Assembly (NCBI RefSeq): GCF_001613265.1
Contig: NZ_BDCA01000042.1
Span: forward strand, 1 to 53,275
Source of the DNA: Nocardia vermiculata NBRC 100427
GTDB lineage: Bacteria > Actinomycetota > Actinomycetes > Mycobacteriales > Mycobacteriaceae
Direction of reading: 5' to 3'
Length of the DNA stretch: 53,275 nt
Positions 8,842 to 17,404 of the stretch are shown here, one piece after another. Made by a program: the position numbers and the translations under genes. Positions within the stretch are counted from its first letter, which is position 1. Each line of letters opens with the position of its first letter. The notes beneath the pieces are model-generated. The model did no database searches and had not been told where the DNA came from. It was given only the letters and a program-made list of their open reading frames with translations.

Positions 8842-9894
8842 TCAGGCGTGGTGGGTGAAACCGACCTGGCCCGGTTTCCGGTTGGGTGCATAGCCGAGCT
8901 TGGCGAGCGTTTCGTCGGTATCGGCATAGATCGTGCCGATCTTGTAGATGTCTCGGGCATCCTTGCCGGTGGCGACCTCACGGCCGAGTTCACCGGCGAT
9001 GCGGACCAGCTGCCGGATCTGCTGCACGGAGGTCATCTTCTCGCCCTTGCGACCCCAGATGGTGTCCTCGTTACCGCACCGAGTGTGCAGGCCCATCGCC
9101 GTCGCCATCGTGTTGACCGGCAGCACCGAACGCATGAGGGTTTCCAGGGTCAGGCAGGCGCCGTCGGGCACCCGGTTGATGAACTGCATGATGTTGTACG
9201 GATTGGGGCCGTCGAAGCCACCACCGATGCCGACCCAGGTCAAGTTCAGCGGACCGGTGTACACGCCGCGGCGGATCAGCCGCTCGACGGTCTCGAGCTG
9301 CGGGATCGAGGACAGCTGGAAATGCGGCTGGATTCCGGCGGCCTGTAGCCGGCGCAGATGCTCGGCCACCCAGCCCGGGCCGGCGGGCACCGTCATCTCT
9401 CGGTATGCCTCGGCCAGTTCCGGACGCTGCATCGAAGTGCCGGCGATATCGTCGGCGGTCATCAATTCCATGATGTTCATCTGGCTGGTGTTGATCGCGA
9501 TCGTCACCTGATCCGGCTTCGGATCCAGCTCGGCCAACATATGGCGGGTGTCGTCGGACAGCCATTTCGCGTCGGCTCCTTCGCCTTCTGGCGCGAACGA
9601 GATCGACCCGCCGACCTGCAGGATCATCTCCGGAACGGCCTCGCGGAGTCCGGCGAGCAGTTCGTTGAACTTCGACAGCCGCTTGGACCCTTTACCGTCG
9701 AGTTCACGGACGTGAATGTGCAGAACGGTCGCTCCGGCCTCGTAGCAATCCACCGCCTGCTGGACGTGCTCCTCCATGGTCAGCGGCAGATCATCGCGGA
9801 AATCATCGGGCTCCCACTCCGGGCCGTACGGGGCACAGGTGATGACCAGCTTTTCCTGATTCTCCGGAAAGAGGGCGTCGTCGTGAAAGTGCAT
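8842..9894 (-). CDS. BKACE-family beta-keto acid cleavage enzyme
   Basis: 350 residues of the TIM-barrel family first known as 3-keto-5-aminohexanoate cleavage enzyme. The Zn-ligand pair is at His59/His61 (VLHIHVRE), and the late GNEDTIWGRKGE segment matches the family's conserved G-x-ED loop. Known members condense a beta-keto acid with acetyl-CoA and release acetoacetate plus a new CoA ester; substrates in the family range from amino acids to dehydrocarnitine. The ATG at 9894 has GGAG seven bases upstream. A CoA transferase in the same operon is the expected partner for the acetoacetate. The specificity is open. Confidence 0.88.
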   Translation of the reverse strand: MHFHDDALFPENQEKLVITCAPYGPEWEPDDFRDDLPLTMEEHVQQAVDCYEAGATVLHIHVRELDGKGSKRLSKFNELLAGLREAVPEMILQVGGSISFAPEGEGADAKWLSDDTRHMLAELDPKPDQVTIAINTSQMNIMELMTADDIAGTSMQRPELAEAYREMTVPAGPGWVAEHLRRLQAAGIQPHFQLSSIPQLETVERLIRRGVYTGPLNLTWVGIGGGFDGPNPYNIMQFINRVPDGACLTLETLMRSVLPVNTMATAMGLHTRCGNEDTIWGRKGEKMTSVQQIRQLVRIAGELGREVATGKDARDIYKIGTIYADTDETLAKLGYAPNRKPGQVGFTHHA

Positions 9895-9934
9895 GATGCA
9901 ACTCCGATCGAAATATCCTGTAATGGAATATGTT

Positions 9935-10828
9935 TCAGAATGTCTTGTCGCCGATGATTCCCGCGCGCTCCATTTTGCGGACATCGGGGAAGTAATCTTG
10001 CACCGCGTAATGCTGGGTGCAGCGGTTGTCCCATATGGCGAAGCTGTTCTCGGCCCACTGCCAGCGGACCTGATATTCGGGGACGCTCGCCTGCCGGACG
10101 AGATAGTTCAGCAGTTCCGACGCCCCCGGCGCGTAGTCGATACCGAACCGCACATTCTCGGGGGTGTGGTAATTGACGAAGTGCGTGGTGAACGCATTGA
10201 CGAACAACACCTTTTCACCGGTTTCCGGATGAGTGCGGACCACCGGATGTTCGGCGTCGGGGAATTGCTCGTGCAGCCGTAGCCGTTCGTTCTCAGGTCG
10301 CATCGCGCCGAAACTCGCCTCGATCGAATGCCGGGCCCGCAATCCGCCGATCCGTGCTCGCACCGAGTCCGGCAGCCGCCGATACGCCTCGGCCATATTC
10401 ACCCAGATGGTGTCGCCGCCGATAGCCGGTGTTTCCACACACCGCAGCACACACCCCATCGGAGGCGCTTCCCGCCAGGTCGCATCGCAGTGGAAGGCGT
10501 TCTCGTAGTGCTCGGGCGCACTGTCGAGATCCTTGTAGATCCGTACCAGGCCGGGGTGGTCCGGATCGCTGCCGAGCACCGGATGATCCTCCAGTGGACC
10601 GAAACGTTGCGCGAGGGCGACGTGTTCGGCTCGGGTGATGTCCTGGTCGCGGAAGAACAGCACCTTGTACTCGAGCAGCAGGTCCTTCACGGCACTGAAC
10701 AGGGTGTCGCTGCGCGACACCTCGGCCAGATCCACGTCGAATAGTTCGGCGCCGATCGTGCAGGTCAACGGGCGCACGCCGAAGATGCCCGATCGCGTCG
10801 AAATATCAATGGGTGCAACGCTTGTCAT
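9935..10828 (-). CDS. TauD/TfdA-family Fe(II)/2-oxoglutarate dioxygenase
   Basis: 297 residues, typical for the family. The iron ligands are His113-x-Asp115 (FHCDATW) and His273 (TQHYAV), with Arg284 in the following DVRKMER to hold 2-oxoglutarate. The ATG at 10828 has AGGAG six bases upstream. TauD relatives hydroxylate substrates next to a sulfonate, ether or ammonium group, and the product often falls apart. In this operon it could perform the first oxidation that leads to the beta-keto acid. Taurine is not specially suggested, because no sulfonate ABC importer is present. Confidence 0.9.
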   Translation of the reverse strand: MTSVAPIDISTRSGIFGVRPLTCTIGAELFDVDLAEVSRSDTLFSAVKDLLLEYKVLFFRDQDITRAEHVALAQRFGPLEDHPVLGSDPDHPGLVRIYKDLDSAPEHYENAFHCDATWREAPPMGCVLRCVETPAIGGDTIWVNMAEAYRRLPDSVRARIGGLRARHSIEASFGAMRPENERLRLHEQFPDAEHPVVRTHPETGEKVLFVNAFTTHFVNYHTPENVRFGIDYAPGASELLNYLVRQASVPEYQVRWQWAENSFAIWDNRCTQHYAVQDYFPDVRKMERAGIIGDKTF

Positions 10829-10854
10829 AATTGCTCCTTGATCCGAAACACGCC

Positions 10855-11829
10855 TCAGACGGTGAGAACCGACGAGCCGACGCTGATCCCCTTCTCCAGA
10901 TCACGGTGCGCAGCCACCGCGTCCGCGAGGGCGTAACGCTGATTGATCGCGACCCGGATGCGACCGGCGCCCACGTGGGAGAACAACTCATTCGCCAACT
11001 CCGCCCGCTCGGCCGGGTCGGCGACGTAATCGGCCAAGGCAGGCCGGGTGACGAATACCGAGCCCTTGATCGCCAGCTGCATGGCGTCGATCGGCGGGAT
11101 CGGCCCGGAGGCCGTGCCGAAGCACACCAGTAGTCCACGCCGGGCCAGCGAGTCCAGCGAGGATCGGAACGTGGTCTTGCCGATGCTGTCGTAGACCACC
11201 TTCACCCCGGCCCCACCGGTCAGCTCACGCACGCGTTCGGGGACGTTCTCGCGGGTGTAGACGATCGTGTGATCGCAGCCGTGTGCCCGGGCAACCTCCG
11301 CCTTGGCATCGGTGGAAACGGTGCCGATCACGGTGAGGCCCAGCAGTTTCGCCCACTGCGTGAATATCAGTCCCACCCCGCCGGCGGCGGCGTGCAGCAA
11401 CACCGTGTCTCCCGCCTGCAGCGGGTAGATCCGGCGTAGCAGGTAAGCCGCCGTCAGTCCGCGCATCGTCATCGCCGCGGCGGTATCGAACGCGATATCG
11501 TCCGGCAGCGCGATCAGATGTTCGGCGGGCATGACCCGCTCGGTGCTGTAGGCCCCCAGCGGACTACCGGTGTAGGTGACGCGATCACCGGAGGCGAAGC
11601 CGGTGACATCGGACCCCACGGACTCGATGACACCCGCGGCCTCGACTCCCATTCCAGCAGGCAATGGCCCCGGATACACGCCGGTCCGAAAATAGGTGTC
11701 GGCAAAGTTCAGCCCCACCGCTTCGTGCCGAATCCGGACCTCGGCCGGGCCGGGCTCACCGACCTCGACGTCTTCCCAGCGCAGTACTTCCGGCGCACCG
11801 GTCTCGTAAAATCGAAAGGCTTGTGGCAC
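10855..11829 (-). CDS. NADPH:quinone oxidoreductase-type medium-chain reductase
   Basis: 324 residues from a GTG at 11829 that follows GAGGAG seven bases upstream; a longer frame to 11898 lacks this support. The NAD(P)-binding loop AAAGGVG is at 147-153 and no zinc ligands are seen, as in zeta-crystallin-like quinone reductases. It is the first gene of the leftward seven-gene operon, 25 bases before the dioxygenase. It may reduce an enone or quinone intermediate or oxidise an alcohol. Copy B of the shared regulatory element lies 130 bases upstream. Confidence 0.87.
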   Translation of the reverse strand: MPQAFRFYETGAPEVLRWEDVEVGEPGPAEVRIRHEAVGLNFADTYFRTGVYPGPLPAGMGVEAAGVIESVGSDVTGFASGDRVTYTGSPLGAYSTERVMPAEHLIALPDDIAFDTAAAMTMRGLTAAYLLRRIYPLQAGDTVLLHAAAGGVGLIFTQWAKLLGLTVIGTVSTDAKAEVARAHGCDHTIVYTRENVPERVRELTGGAGVKVVYDSIGKTTFRSSLDSLARRGLLVCFGTASGPIPPIDAMQLAIKGSVFVTRPALADYVADPAERAELANELFSHVGAGRIRVAINQRYALADAVAAHRDLEKGISVGSSVLTV

Positions 11830-11958
11830 AGTACATCTCCTCGTGCAACGGGGACCAGACGGCCCGGCAACAGTGGGTGTGACACAGTCGGCGACCACGT
11901 TTCCGGCAGCGGATCATGTTCCGTCCGGCGCGACTCGCCACGCTGTGTGATGTACTCG

Positions 11959-12023
11959 ACACTAAGCGCCCCGAGGGTATTGCGCTTACCTACACGGGAC
12001 ACAGTTATTGACATATTGGGACA
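11959..12023 (-). promoter_or_regulatory. Shared 65-bp operator/promoter element, copy B
   Basis: Ungapped match to 4033-4097 (41 of 65). GGGACA boxes lie at 11996-12001 and 12018-12023, again 22 bp apart, and the ACACTAAGC block is at the gene-proximal end. Distance and orientation to the quinone-oxidoreductase start (130 bases) are nearly the same as for copy A and the MFS gene (145 bases). This is the expected layout for an AraC-family activator driving both leftward transcripts. Confidence 0.7.
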
Positions 12024-12117
12024 CGCGAAGGGTAGGCAGGTTCCCGTTGAAACTCCGTCGACACCAATCGGAGCCACGGTGAGGGGTGTCCGGCACGGGG
12101 AATGAGCCGGGCACGCC

Positions 12118-12152
12118 GGTCCATCGGCAGCCGATCGTGCTACCGATGGACC
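12118..12152. terminator. Hairpin, possible terminator of the 3-hydroxybutyryl-CoA dehydrogenase transcript
   Basis: Perfect 10-base arms GGTCCATCGG (12118-12127) and CCGATGGACC (12143-12152) with a 15-base loop. It lies 90 bases past the stop of the leftward dehydrogenase gene and upstream of the catabolic operon promoter. No T tract follows in the direction of transcription, so termination is an inference from position. Confidence 0.4.
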
Positions 12153-12242
12153 CAGCATGGCGATGACGGCGCCGCAGGAGGAGGAGTACACCCACAGCCG
12201 GTTACCAGGCGGAGCAACCGCCGTATCGCCAGCAGTAGCCGC

Positions 12243-13091
12243 TCAGCTGTACTCGTAGAACCCGCGGCCGGACTTGCGGCCCAGGCGTCCGGCGTCGACC
12301 ATGCGACGCAGCAGAGCCGGCGGCGCGTAGTGCGGTTCGGCGAATTCGCCGTACAGCGATTCGGCGGCGGCGAGGGCGATATCGAGGCCGACCGTGTCGA
12401 GCAGGGTCAGCGGGCCCATCGGGTAGCCGCAGCCGCCCTTCATCGCGGCGTCGATGTCCTCGGCGCTGGCATAGCCGGACTCGAGCATGCGCACCGCCTG
12501 GCACAGGTACGGGATGAGCAGCGCGTTGACGATGAAACCGGAACGGTCGCCGGCCTGCACGGTGGTCTTGTTCAGGGTGTTCTTCGCGTAGTCGGTGACG
12601 GCGGCGGCGACCTCCGGTGCGGTGGTCAGGGTCGAGATGACCTCTACCAGCGGCATCACCGGCACCGGGTTGAAGAAGTGCAGGCCCAGCACCTTCTCCG
12701 GTCGCTTGGTGGCACCCGCGACCTTGATCACCGGGATCGAGGAGGTGTTGGTGGCGAGGATGCCCTCGGGCTTGACGATGGCGTCCAGCTTGCCGAAGAT
12801 CTCGTACTTCAGCGATTCGATCTCCGGTGCGGCCTCGATGACCAGGTCACGATCGGCGAACTCCGCCATATCGAGCGTCACCCGCACGCGGGCGATGACC
12901 GCGTCGGCCTCCTCCTGGGTGATCTTGCCCTTGGTCACCCCGCGCGAAATCGAGGTCGTGATGCGCTGCTGCGCGGCCTCCGCGAACTCCGGCTTCGTCT
13001 CCAGGACCAGGACCTCACTACCGGCCTTCGCGCACACCTCGGCGATTCCCGCACCCATGGTCCCGCCACCGATCACACCGATCAGCTTCAC
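12243..13091 (-). CDS. fadB2: 3-hydroxybutyryl-CoA dehydrogenase
   Basis: 282 residues. The N-terminal Rossmann motif is GVIGGGTMGAG and the family signature region contains LGLHFFNPVPVMPLVEVI and DRSGFIVNALLIPY. It oxidises (S)-3-hydroxybutyryl-CoA to acetoacetyl-CoA with NAD(P). I prefer the GTG at 13091 because GGGAG lies six bases upstream; an ATG at 13115 adds eight residues but has a poorer site. It matches mycobacterial FadB2-type enzymes in length. It could feed acetoacetyl-CoA into the same pool as the neighbouring CoA transferase, but it is a separate transcript. Confidence 0.92.
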   Translation of the reverse strand: MKLIGVIGGGTMGAGIAEVCAKAGSEVLVLETKPEFAEAAQQRITTSISRGVTKGKITQEEADAVIARVRVTLDMAEFADRDLVIEAAPEIESLKYEIFGKLDAIVKPEGILATNTSSIPVIKVAGATKRPEKVLGLHFFNPVPVMPLVEVISTLTTAPEVAAAVTDYAKNTLNKTTVQAGDRSGFIVNALLIPYLCQAVRMLESGYASAEDIDAAMKGGCGYPMGPLTLLDTVGLDIALAAAESLYGEFAEPHYAPPALLRRMVDAGRLGRKSGRGFYEYS

Positions 13092-13186
13092 AGTCGTCTC
13101 CCAATTTCTCGGCATCTCTCGGACCTGTCAGGTTATTCGGCGCGGTGCTGTGCGCGCGAGCACACCCCCGCCCGATCCGCCGGAAT

Positions 13187-14446
13187 TCACCTGTCCTCCA
13201 CCCGCCCCAGCACGACCTGCGGCCGATTGTGGGTGAAGTAGTCGACACCCCACGACGCCACGGCGCCGACCCGCTGCCAGACCCCCGACAACAGCGCCGC
13301 ATGCACCCCCAGCCAGGCAACGAAGGCGAGCGGGCCGTGCAGCACCCGCCGGCGCGGCCCGACCTCCGCGACGGCGGCGCCGCGGCCGATCATCGCCATG
13401 ATGCCCTTGTCGCGGTACCGGAACGGCTGCCGGGATCCACCGGTGAGGTCGGCATGGATATTGCGCGCGGCCCACTTGCCGGATTGCTGTGCCACCGAAC
13501 CCAGTTGCGGCAGGGCCCGCCCCTGGGCGTCGACGATGTTCGCGGCATCGCCGAGGACGTAGACGCCCGGAAAGCCGGGCGCGGTCAGGTCCGAGTCGAC
13601 GTCGATACGACCGCCCTTGCCCTGTGGCATACCGGATTCGGCGATCAGCGCCGATGCTTTCAGACCACCGGCCCACACCACCAGGCTGCCGGAGATGGTC
13701 GACCCGTCCTTCAACGTCACCCCGTCGGGACGCACTTCGGTCACGCCGACGCCGAGCCGCAGGTCGACACCCATTTTGCTGAGCTGTTCCCGCGCATAGC
13801 TCTGCGAGGAGTCGGAGAAGGGGGCCAGCACGGTGGGGATCATGTCCACCAGGTGCACCTTCGTGGCCTGGGCGAACTCTTCGGAGAACAATTTCGGCAC
13901 GGCGGAACGGAGGTTGTCGGCGACCGCGCCCGCGAGTTCGACGCCGGTCGCGCCGCCGCCGACCACGATCAGGCCGAGGTCGTGGTGCTGTTCGGTGAGC
14001 GAGTCGGCGCGATCGAGGTCGGCGACCATCCGAGCACCGAGCCGGACGGCGTCGTGCAGCGAGTACATCGGGTAGGAGTGTTCGGCAGCGCCCGGAATGC
14101 CGAAGAAGTTCGGTTCCGCACCCACCGCGACGACCAGCACCTTCGCCTGACAGAGAGTGCCGTCCGCCAGGGTGACGGTTTTGGCGGCCGCGTCGACGGC
14201 CTCGACCTCGGACACGAGGACCCGCACCGACCGGTGCCGCCGGAAGATCGCCCGGAGCGGCCGGGCCACCTCCGAGACCCCGATCTGCGCGGTGCCCACC
14301 TGATACAGCAGCGGCTGGAACTGGTGATAGTTGTTCTTGTCGACCAGCAGCACCTGCACGCCCTGACGCGCCAGGTGCTGGGCCGCGGCAACGCCGGCGA
14401 AACCGCCGCCGACGACAATCACATCTCGGGAAATCGTCGTAGCCAT
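13187..14446 (-). CDS. ndh: Type II NADH dehydrogenase (NAD(P)/FAD-dependent oxidoreductase)
   Basis: 419 residues. The FAD Rossmann motif VVGGGFAG is at the N terminus, the NADH-binding motif VVGGGATGVE in the middle, and the conserved VLGDAANI near the C-terminal third. The hydrophobic stretch HGPLAFVAWLGVHAALL fits the NDH-2 membrane anchor. It would pass electrons from NADH to menaquinone at the inner face of the membrane without pumping protons. It resembles mycobacterial Ndh but is shorter. It is probably a monocistronic housekeeping or accessory copy. Confidence 0.88.
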   Translation of the reverse strand: MATTISRDVIVVGGGFAGVAAAQHLARQGVQVLLVDKNNYHQFQPLLYQVGTAQIGVSEVARPLRAIFRRHRSVRVLVSEVEAVDAAAKTVTLADGTLCQAKVLVVAVGAEPNFFGIPGAAEHSYPMYSLHDAVRLGARMVADLDRADSLTEQHHDLGLIVVGGGATGVELAGAVADNLRSAVPKLFSEEFAQATKVHLVDMIPTVLAPFSDSSQSYAREQLSKMGVDLRLGVGVTEVRPDGVTLKDGSTISGSLVVWAGGLKASALIAESGMPQGKGGRIDVDSDLTAPGFPGVYVLGDAANIVDAQGRALPQLGSVAQQSGKWAARNIHADLTGGSRQPFRYRDKGIMAMIGRGAAVAEVGPRRRVLHGPLAFVAWLGVHAALLSGVWQRVGAVASWGVDYFTHNRPQVVLGRVEDR

Positions 14447-14539
14447 CCTGCCACGCTAGCCGCAAGAGCCCGGGCTCTCGGTGAACTCGGACGGTCGACT
14501 GTCCGGACGAATCCCGGCCGCCGGGTGTGGTCCGGAAGG

Positions 14540-16174
14540 TCAGCCGTGAATCCGCTTGTCCTGCCCGCCCCACTCCCGGTCGCGGAGCTGGAATTTCTGG
14601 ATCTTGCCCGTCGACGTCTTCGGCAATTCGGTCACGATCTCGACCTCGCGGGGTGCCTTGTACCGGGCGATGGCGTTCTTCACGTGCTCGATCAGCTCGT
14701 CCGGTGCGACGGACCGGTCCGGACGCAGCGTCACGAAGGCTTTCGGGCGCTCGCCCCACCGCTCGTCGGGGACACCGACGACCGCGACCTCCAGCACCGC
14801 CGGATGGGTGAGGACCGCATGTTCGATCTCGACGGTGGAGATGTTCTCGCCGCCGGAGATGATCACGTCCTTGGCCCGGTCCCGCAGTTCGATGTAGCCG
14901 TCGGGATGCATCACGCCGAGGTCGCCGGAGTGATACCAGCCGCCGGCGAACGCACGCGTCGTCGCCGCATCGTCCCGGTAGTACCCCGTCATCACATTGT
15001 TGCCGCGCATCACGATCTCCCCCATGGTTTTTCCGTCGGCGGGCACATCGCTCAGCTCGACCATGGCGGGGTCGGCATCGGGCTCGACCAGCTCCACCAC
15101 CCGCACCGGGTCTGCTTGGATCATCGCCACACCCTGACGGGACTGCAGTACCGCGCGCTGCTGCGGCGGCAGCGTCGCCCAGCTGTCCTGCCATTGGCAT
15201 ACCGTGTACGGCCCGTACACCTCGGTGAGGCCGTACACGTGCACGACCCGGAAACCGAGCCGCTCCATTTCCAGGATGGTCGTTGGGCTCGGCGGCGCAC
15301 CGGCGGTGGTCACCACCAGTTCGCTGTCGAGCACATGGGCCTCGGGTGCGTTCGCGATCGTCGTCACCACGGTCGGCGCACCGTTCAGGTGGGTGACACC
15401 GTGTTCGTCGATCAGATGCCAGATCGCCTCGCCGCGCACCTCGCGCAGGCACACGTGGGTGCCACCGATCGCTGTCAGCGCCCACGGGGTGCACCAGCCG
15501 TTGCAATGGAACATCGGCAACGTCCACAAGTACACACTCGAGGGCTCGTGGTAGCTGTGCACGATCTCGCCGAAGGAGTTCAGGTAGGCGCCGCGGTGGT
15601 GATACTGCACGCCCTTGGGCCGGCCGGTGGTGCCGGAGGTGTAGTTGATCGAGATCGTCGAGCGTTCGTCGGCCACGGTCCACGGCACGACCGGGCCGTT
15701 GTTTCCGCGCTCCAACAGCGCCGCGTACTCGTCGACTCCCTGATCGGGGCCCTCGGGATCGACGTGCACCACGATCTCGCGGACCGTCGCCAGCGATTCA
15801 CGGATCGGCTCGATCGTGGGCAGCAGCGTGGAGTCGATGATCAGCACCGTCGCACCGGAGTGGTCGAGGATGTAGCGGACCTCCTCCGGCGACAATCGCG
15901 TATTGACTGCGACCAGTACGGCTCCGGCCAACGGGATACCGAAATGTGCCTGCAGCATGGCGGGAATGTTGGGCAACAGGCAGGCGACGCGGTCGCCCGG
16001 CATCACCCCACCGGCCCACAGGCCGCGTGCCAGCCGCTGCGCGTCGCGGGCGAACTCCGCATAGGTCCAGCGGTCTGCGCCGTGCACGATCGCCGTCTTT
16101 TTCGGGTAGACAACGGCGGAGCGGCCCAGGAACGCCAGCGGGGTGAGTTCGGTGAACGATGTGGTCGCAGTCAC
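14540..16174 (-). CDS. AMP-binding acyl-CoA synthetase
   Basis: 544 residues with the adenylate-forming signature INYTSGTTGRPKG, the GLTEVYGP motif, YHSGDLGV and a C-terminal TSTGKIQKFQLR lysine motif. The overall sequence resembles the branch of medium- or short-chain and aryl acyl-CoA ligases also found in plants. It would convert a carboxylate to its CoA thioester in the cytosol. It is the second ligase in the window, different in sequence from the one at 5.2-6.7 kb, and has no overlap with neighbours. Substrate range cannot be told. Confidence 0.9.
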   Translation of the reverse strand: MTATTSFTELTPLAFLGRSAVVYPKKTAIVHGADRWTYAEFARDAQRLARGLWAGGVMPGDRVACLLPNIPAMLQAHFGIPLAGAVLVAVNTRLSPEEVRYILDHSGATVLIIDSTLLPTIEPIRESLATVREIVVHVDPEGPDQGVDEYAALLERGNNGPVVPWTVADERSTISINYTSGTTGRPKGVQYHHRGAYLNSFGEIVHSYHEPSSVYLWTLPMFHCNGWCTPWALTAIGGTHVCLREVRGEAIWHLIDEHGVTHLNGAPTVVTTIANAPEAHVLDSELVVTTAGAPPSPTTILEMERLGFRVVHVYGLTEVYGPYTVCQWQDSWATLPPQQRAVLQSRQGVAMIQADPVRVVELVEPDADPAMVELSDVPADGKTMGEIVMRGNNVMTGYYRDDAATTRAFAGGWYHSGDLGVMHPDGYIELRDRAKDVIISGGENISTVEIEHAVLTHPAVLEVAVVGVPDERWGERPKAFVTLRPDRSVAPDELIEHVKNAIARYKAPREVEIVTELPKTSTGKIQKFQLRDREWGGQDKRIHG

Positions 16175-16292
16175 GATGCATGATTCTTACGCGGTATCGG
16201 CGGAAGAAGAAAGCGGGACCCGGCACGGAGGCCTATCGCATCGCCCGTCCCGGTTGAGGCGCCACCGGCAACCACGCTGCTCGTCCGGGCGG

Positions 16293-17252
16293 TTACCGCG
16301 CCGACCAGCGGGCCGCCACTCGTTTCTCGGCCCACCGACGCGGATCGCATTCCAGCGATTCCCGATCCCAATTGCCGAGATCTGCTGCCGCCGCGTACGT
16401 TTCGTGCAGGAACATGGAGACCATCTCGTTCGGGTCCGGCGCGACACGCGCGGTTTCGTAAGGTAGCACGAATTCCCCCAGGTCAGCGGCATAGTGCGCG
16501 CCCGGAACTGTAAGTCGGTAGTCGCGATACCCCTCCGGTTCGGGATAGGAGTAGGCATAGAATGCGCCTTCCTCGCCGCCGCCGGGCCAGAATCCGCAGC
16601 TGCTGAGTTCATGGGAGTAGCCCTCCACCATCACCCAGTCGGCACAGTGCGGTGCACCGCCGGCGTGTTCGGGCGCGGTGCGACCGGAGAACCGAGTGCA
16701 GGCCAAATCCATGGCACCCCAATAGAAATGAACCGGGCTGACCTTACCGGTGAAGCCGGAGCGGAAGTCGTTCAGCAGACGGTTGGCGTGCACGAGCTGA
16801 CGCCAGAACGTCTGCGCGGCCTCCGGGTCGTAGGAGGCATGTTCGGTATCCTCGGCGAACGGAATGGAGGGGTCGACCTCGTTGGGCCGACCCTGAATCC
16901 GCGTCTCCAATCCCAGCTCGTCGAGGGCTTGCATTGTTTCGCCGTAGAACTGTGCGACCGATTTCGGTGCGAGCGCCACGGTGCGGGTGGTGCCGTTGTC
17001 GGCACGAATCAGCAACTGGTGTGCGAAGAAGTCGAATTCGATATCGAACAGCCGATCACCGTACGGAATCGCCGACGTGGTCAACCCGCGTGGGCTGACA
17101 TAGAGCGTCACCTGCCACCAATGATTCGTCAGCGGGGCGTGCGCGAGCCGGATCTTTCCCACCACCTGCATCCACATATGCAGAGTCTCGCGCGTATCGG
17201 TCCAGTCCGCCACCCGCAACTGCGGCCATACGATGGAATTCTTTTCCGGCAT
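16293..17252 (-). CDS. DUF5996 family protein
   Basis: 319 residues with the typical start WPQLRVADWTDTRETLHMWMQVVGKIRLA and the later HFYWGAMDLACTRFSGR and DWVMVEGYSHE segments of DUF5996. No signal peptide or membrane helix is seen, so it is cytosolic. The family has no assigned reaction. Conserved His, Trp and Glu residues hint at an enzyme or ligand binder, but that is only a guess. It stands alone between an acyl-CoA ligase and a GH1 gene on the same strand, with gaps of more than 100 bases on each side. Confidence 0.85.
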   Translation of the reverse strand: MPEKNSIVWPQLRVADWTDTRETLHMWMQVVGKIRLAHAPLTNHWWQVTLYVSPRGLTTSAIPYGDRLFDIEFDFFAHQLLIRADNGTTRTVALAPKSVAQFYGETMQALDELGLETRIQGRPNEVDPSIPFAEDTEHASYDPEAAQTFWRQLVHANRLLNDFRSGFTGKVSPVHFYWGAMDLACTRFSGRTAPEHAGGAPHCADWVMVEGYSHELSSCGFWPGGGEEGAFYAYSYPEPEGYRDYRLTVPGAHYAADLGEFVLPYETARVAPDPNEMVSMFLHETYAAAADLGNWDRESLECDPRRWAEKRVAARWSAR

Positions 17253-17404
17253 GTCGGCCTATTCCCTTCGTCACCGGTTTCGATTCGGATTTCGACTTCC
17301 AGGAGCGTTCACTGATCCAGGATGGACATACAGCAACATATTGGCAACATACCCCCGTGTGCACGCCGGACGCACGCAATCGCCGATTCACCGGATCCCG
17401 GTAG

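Larger units (their letters stand above)
11830..12242. other. Intergenic region upstream of the catabolic operon
   Basis: No credible gene on either strand: the short reading frames lack ribosome binding sites and family resemblance. It holds the operator/promoter element at 11959-12023 and a strong hairpin at 12118-12152. I see nothing else in it. Confidence 0.6.

Noticed and set aside
9935..10828. Taurine dioxygenase (tauD) as a named gene
   Set aside because: The iron and 2-oxoglutarate residues are there, but neighbours are CoA-ester enzymes and there is no sulfonate importer. I kept the family-level name only.
12102..13241. Plus-strand reading frame of 379 codons from 12102
   Set aside because: It is antisense to the 3-hydroxybutyryl-CoA dehydrogenase gene, with no domain or ribosome site.
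13128..16183. Very long reading frames (851 codons on the minus strand, 1012 on the plus strand)
   Set aside because: They are GC-rich shadows of the ndh and acyl-CoA-ligase genes. Their products are low-complexity Arg/Gly/Pro chains without domains, while the real frames carry clear motifs.
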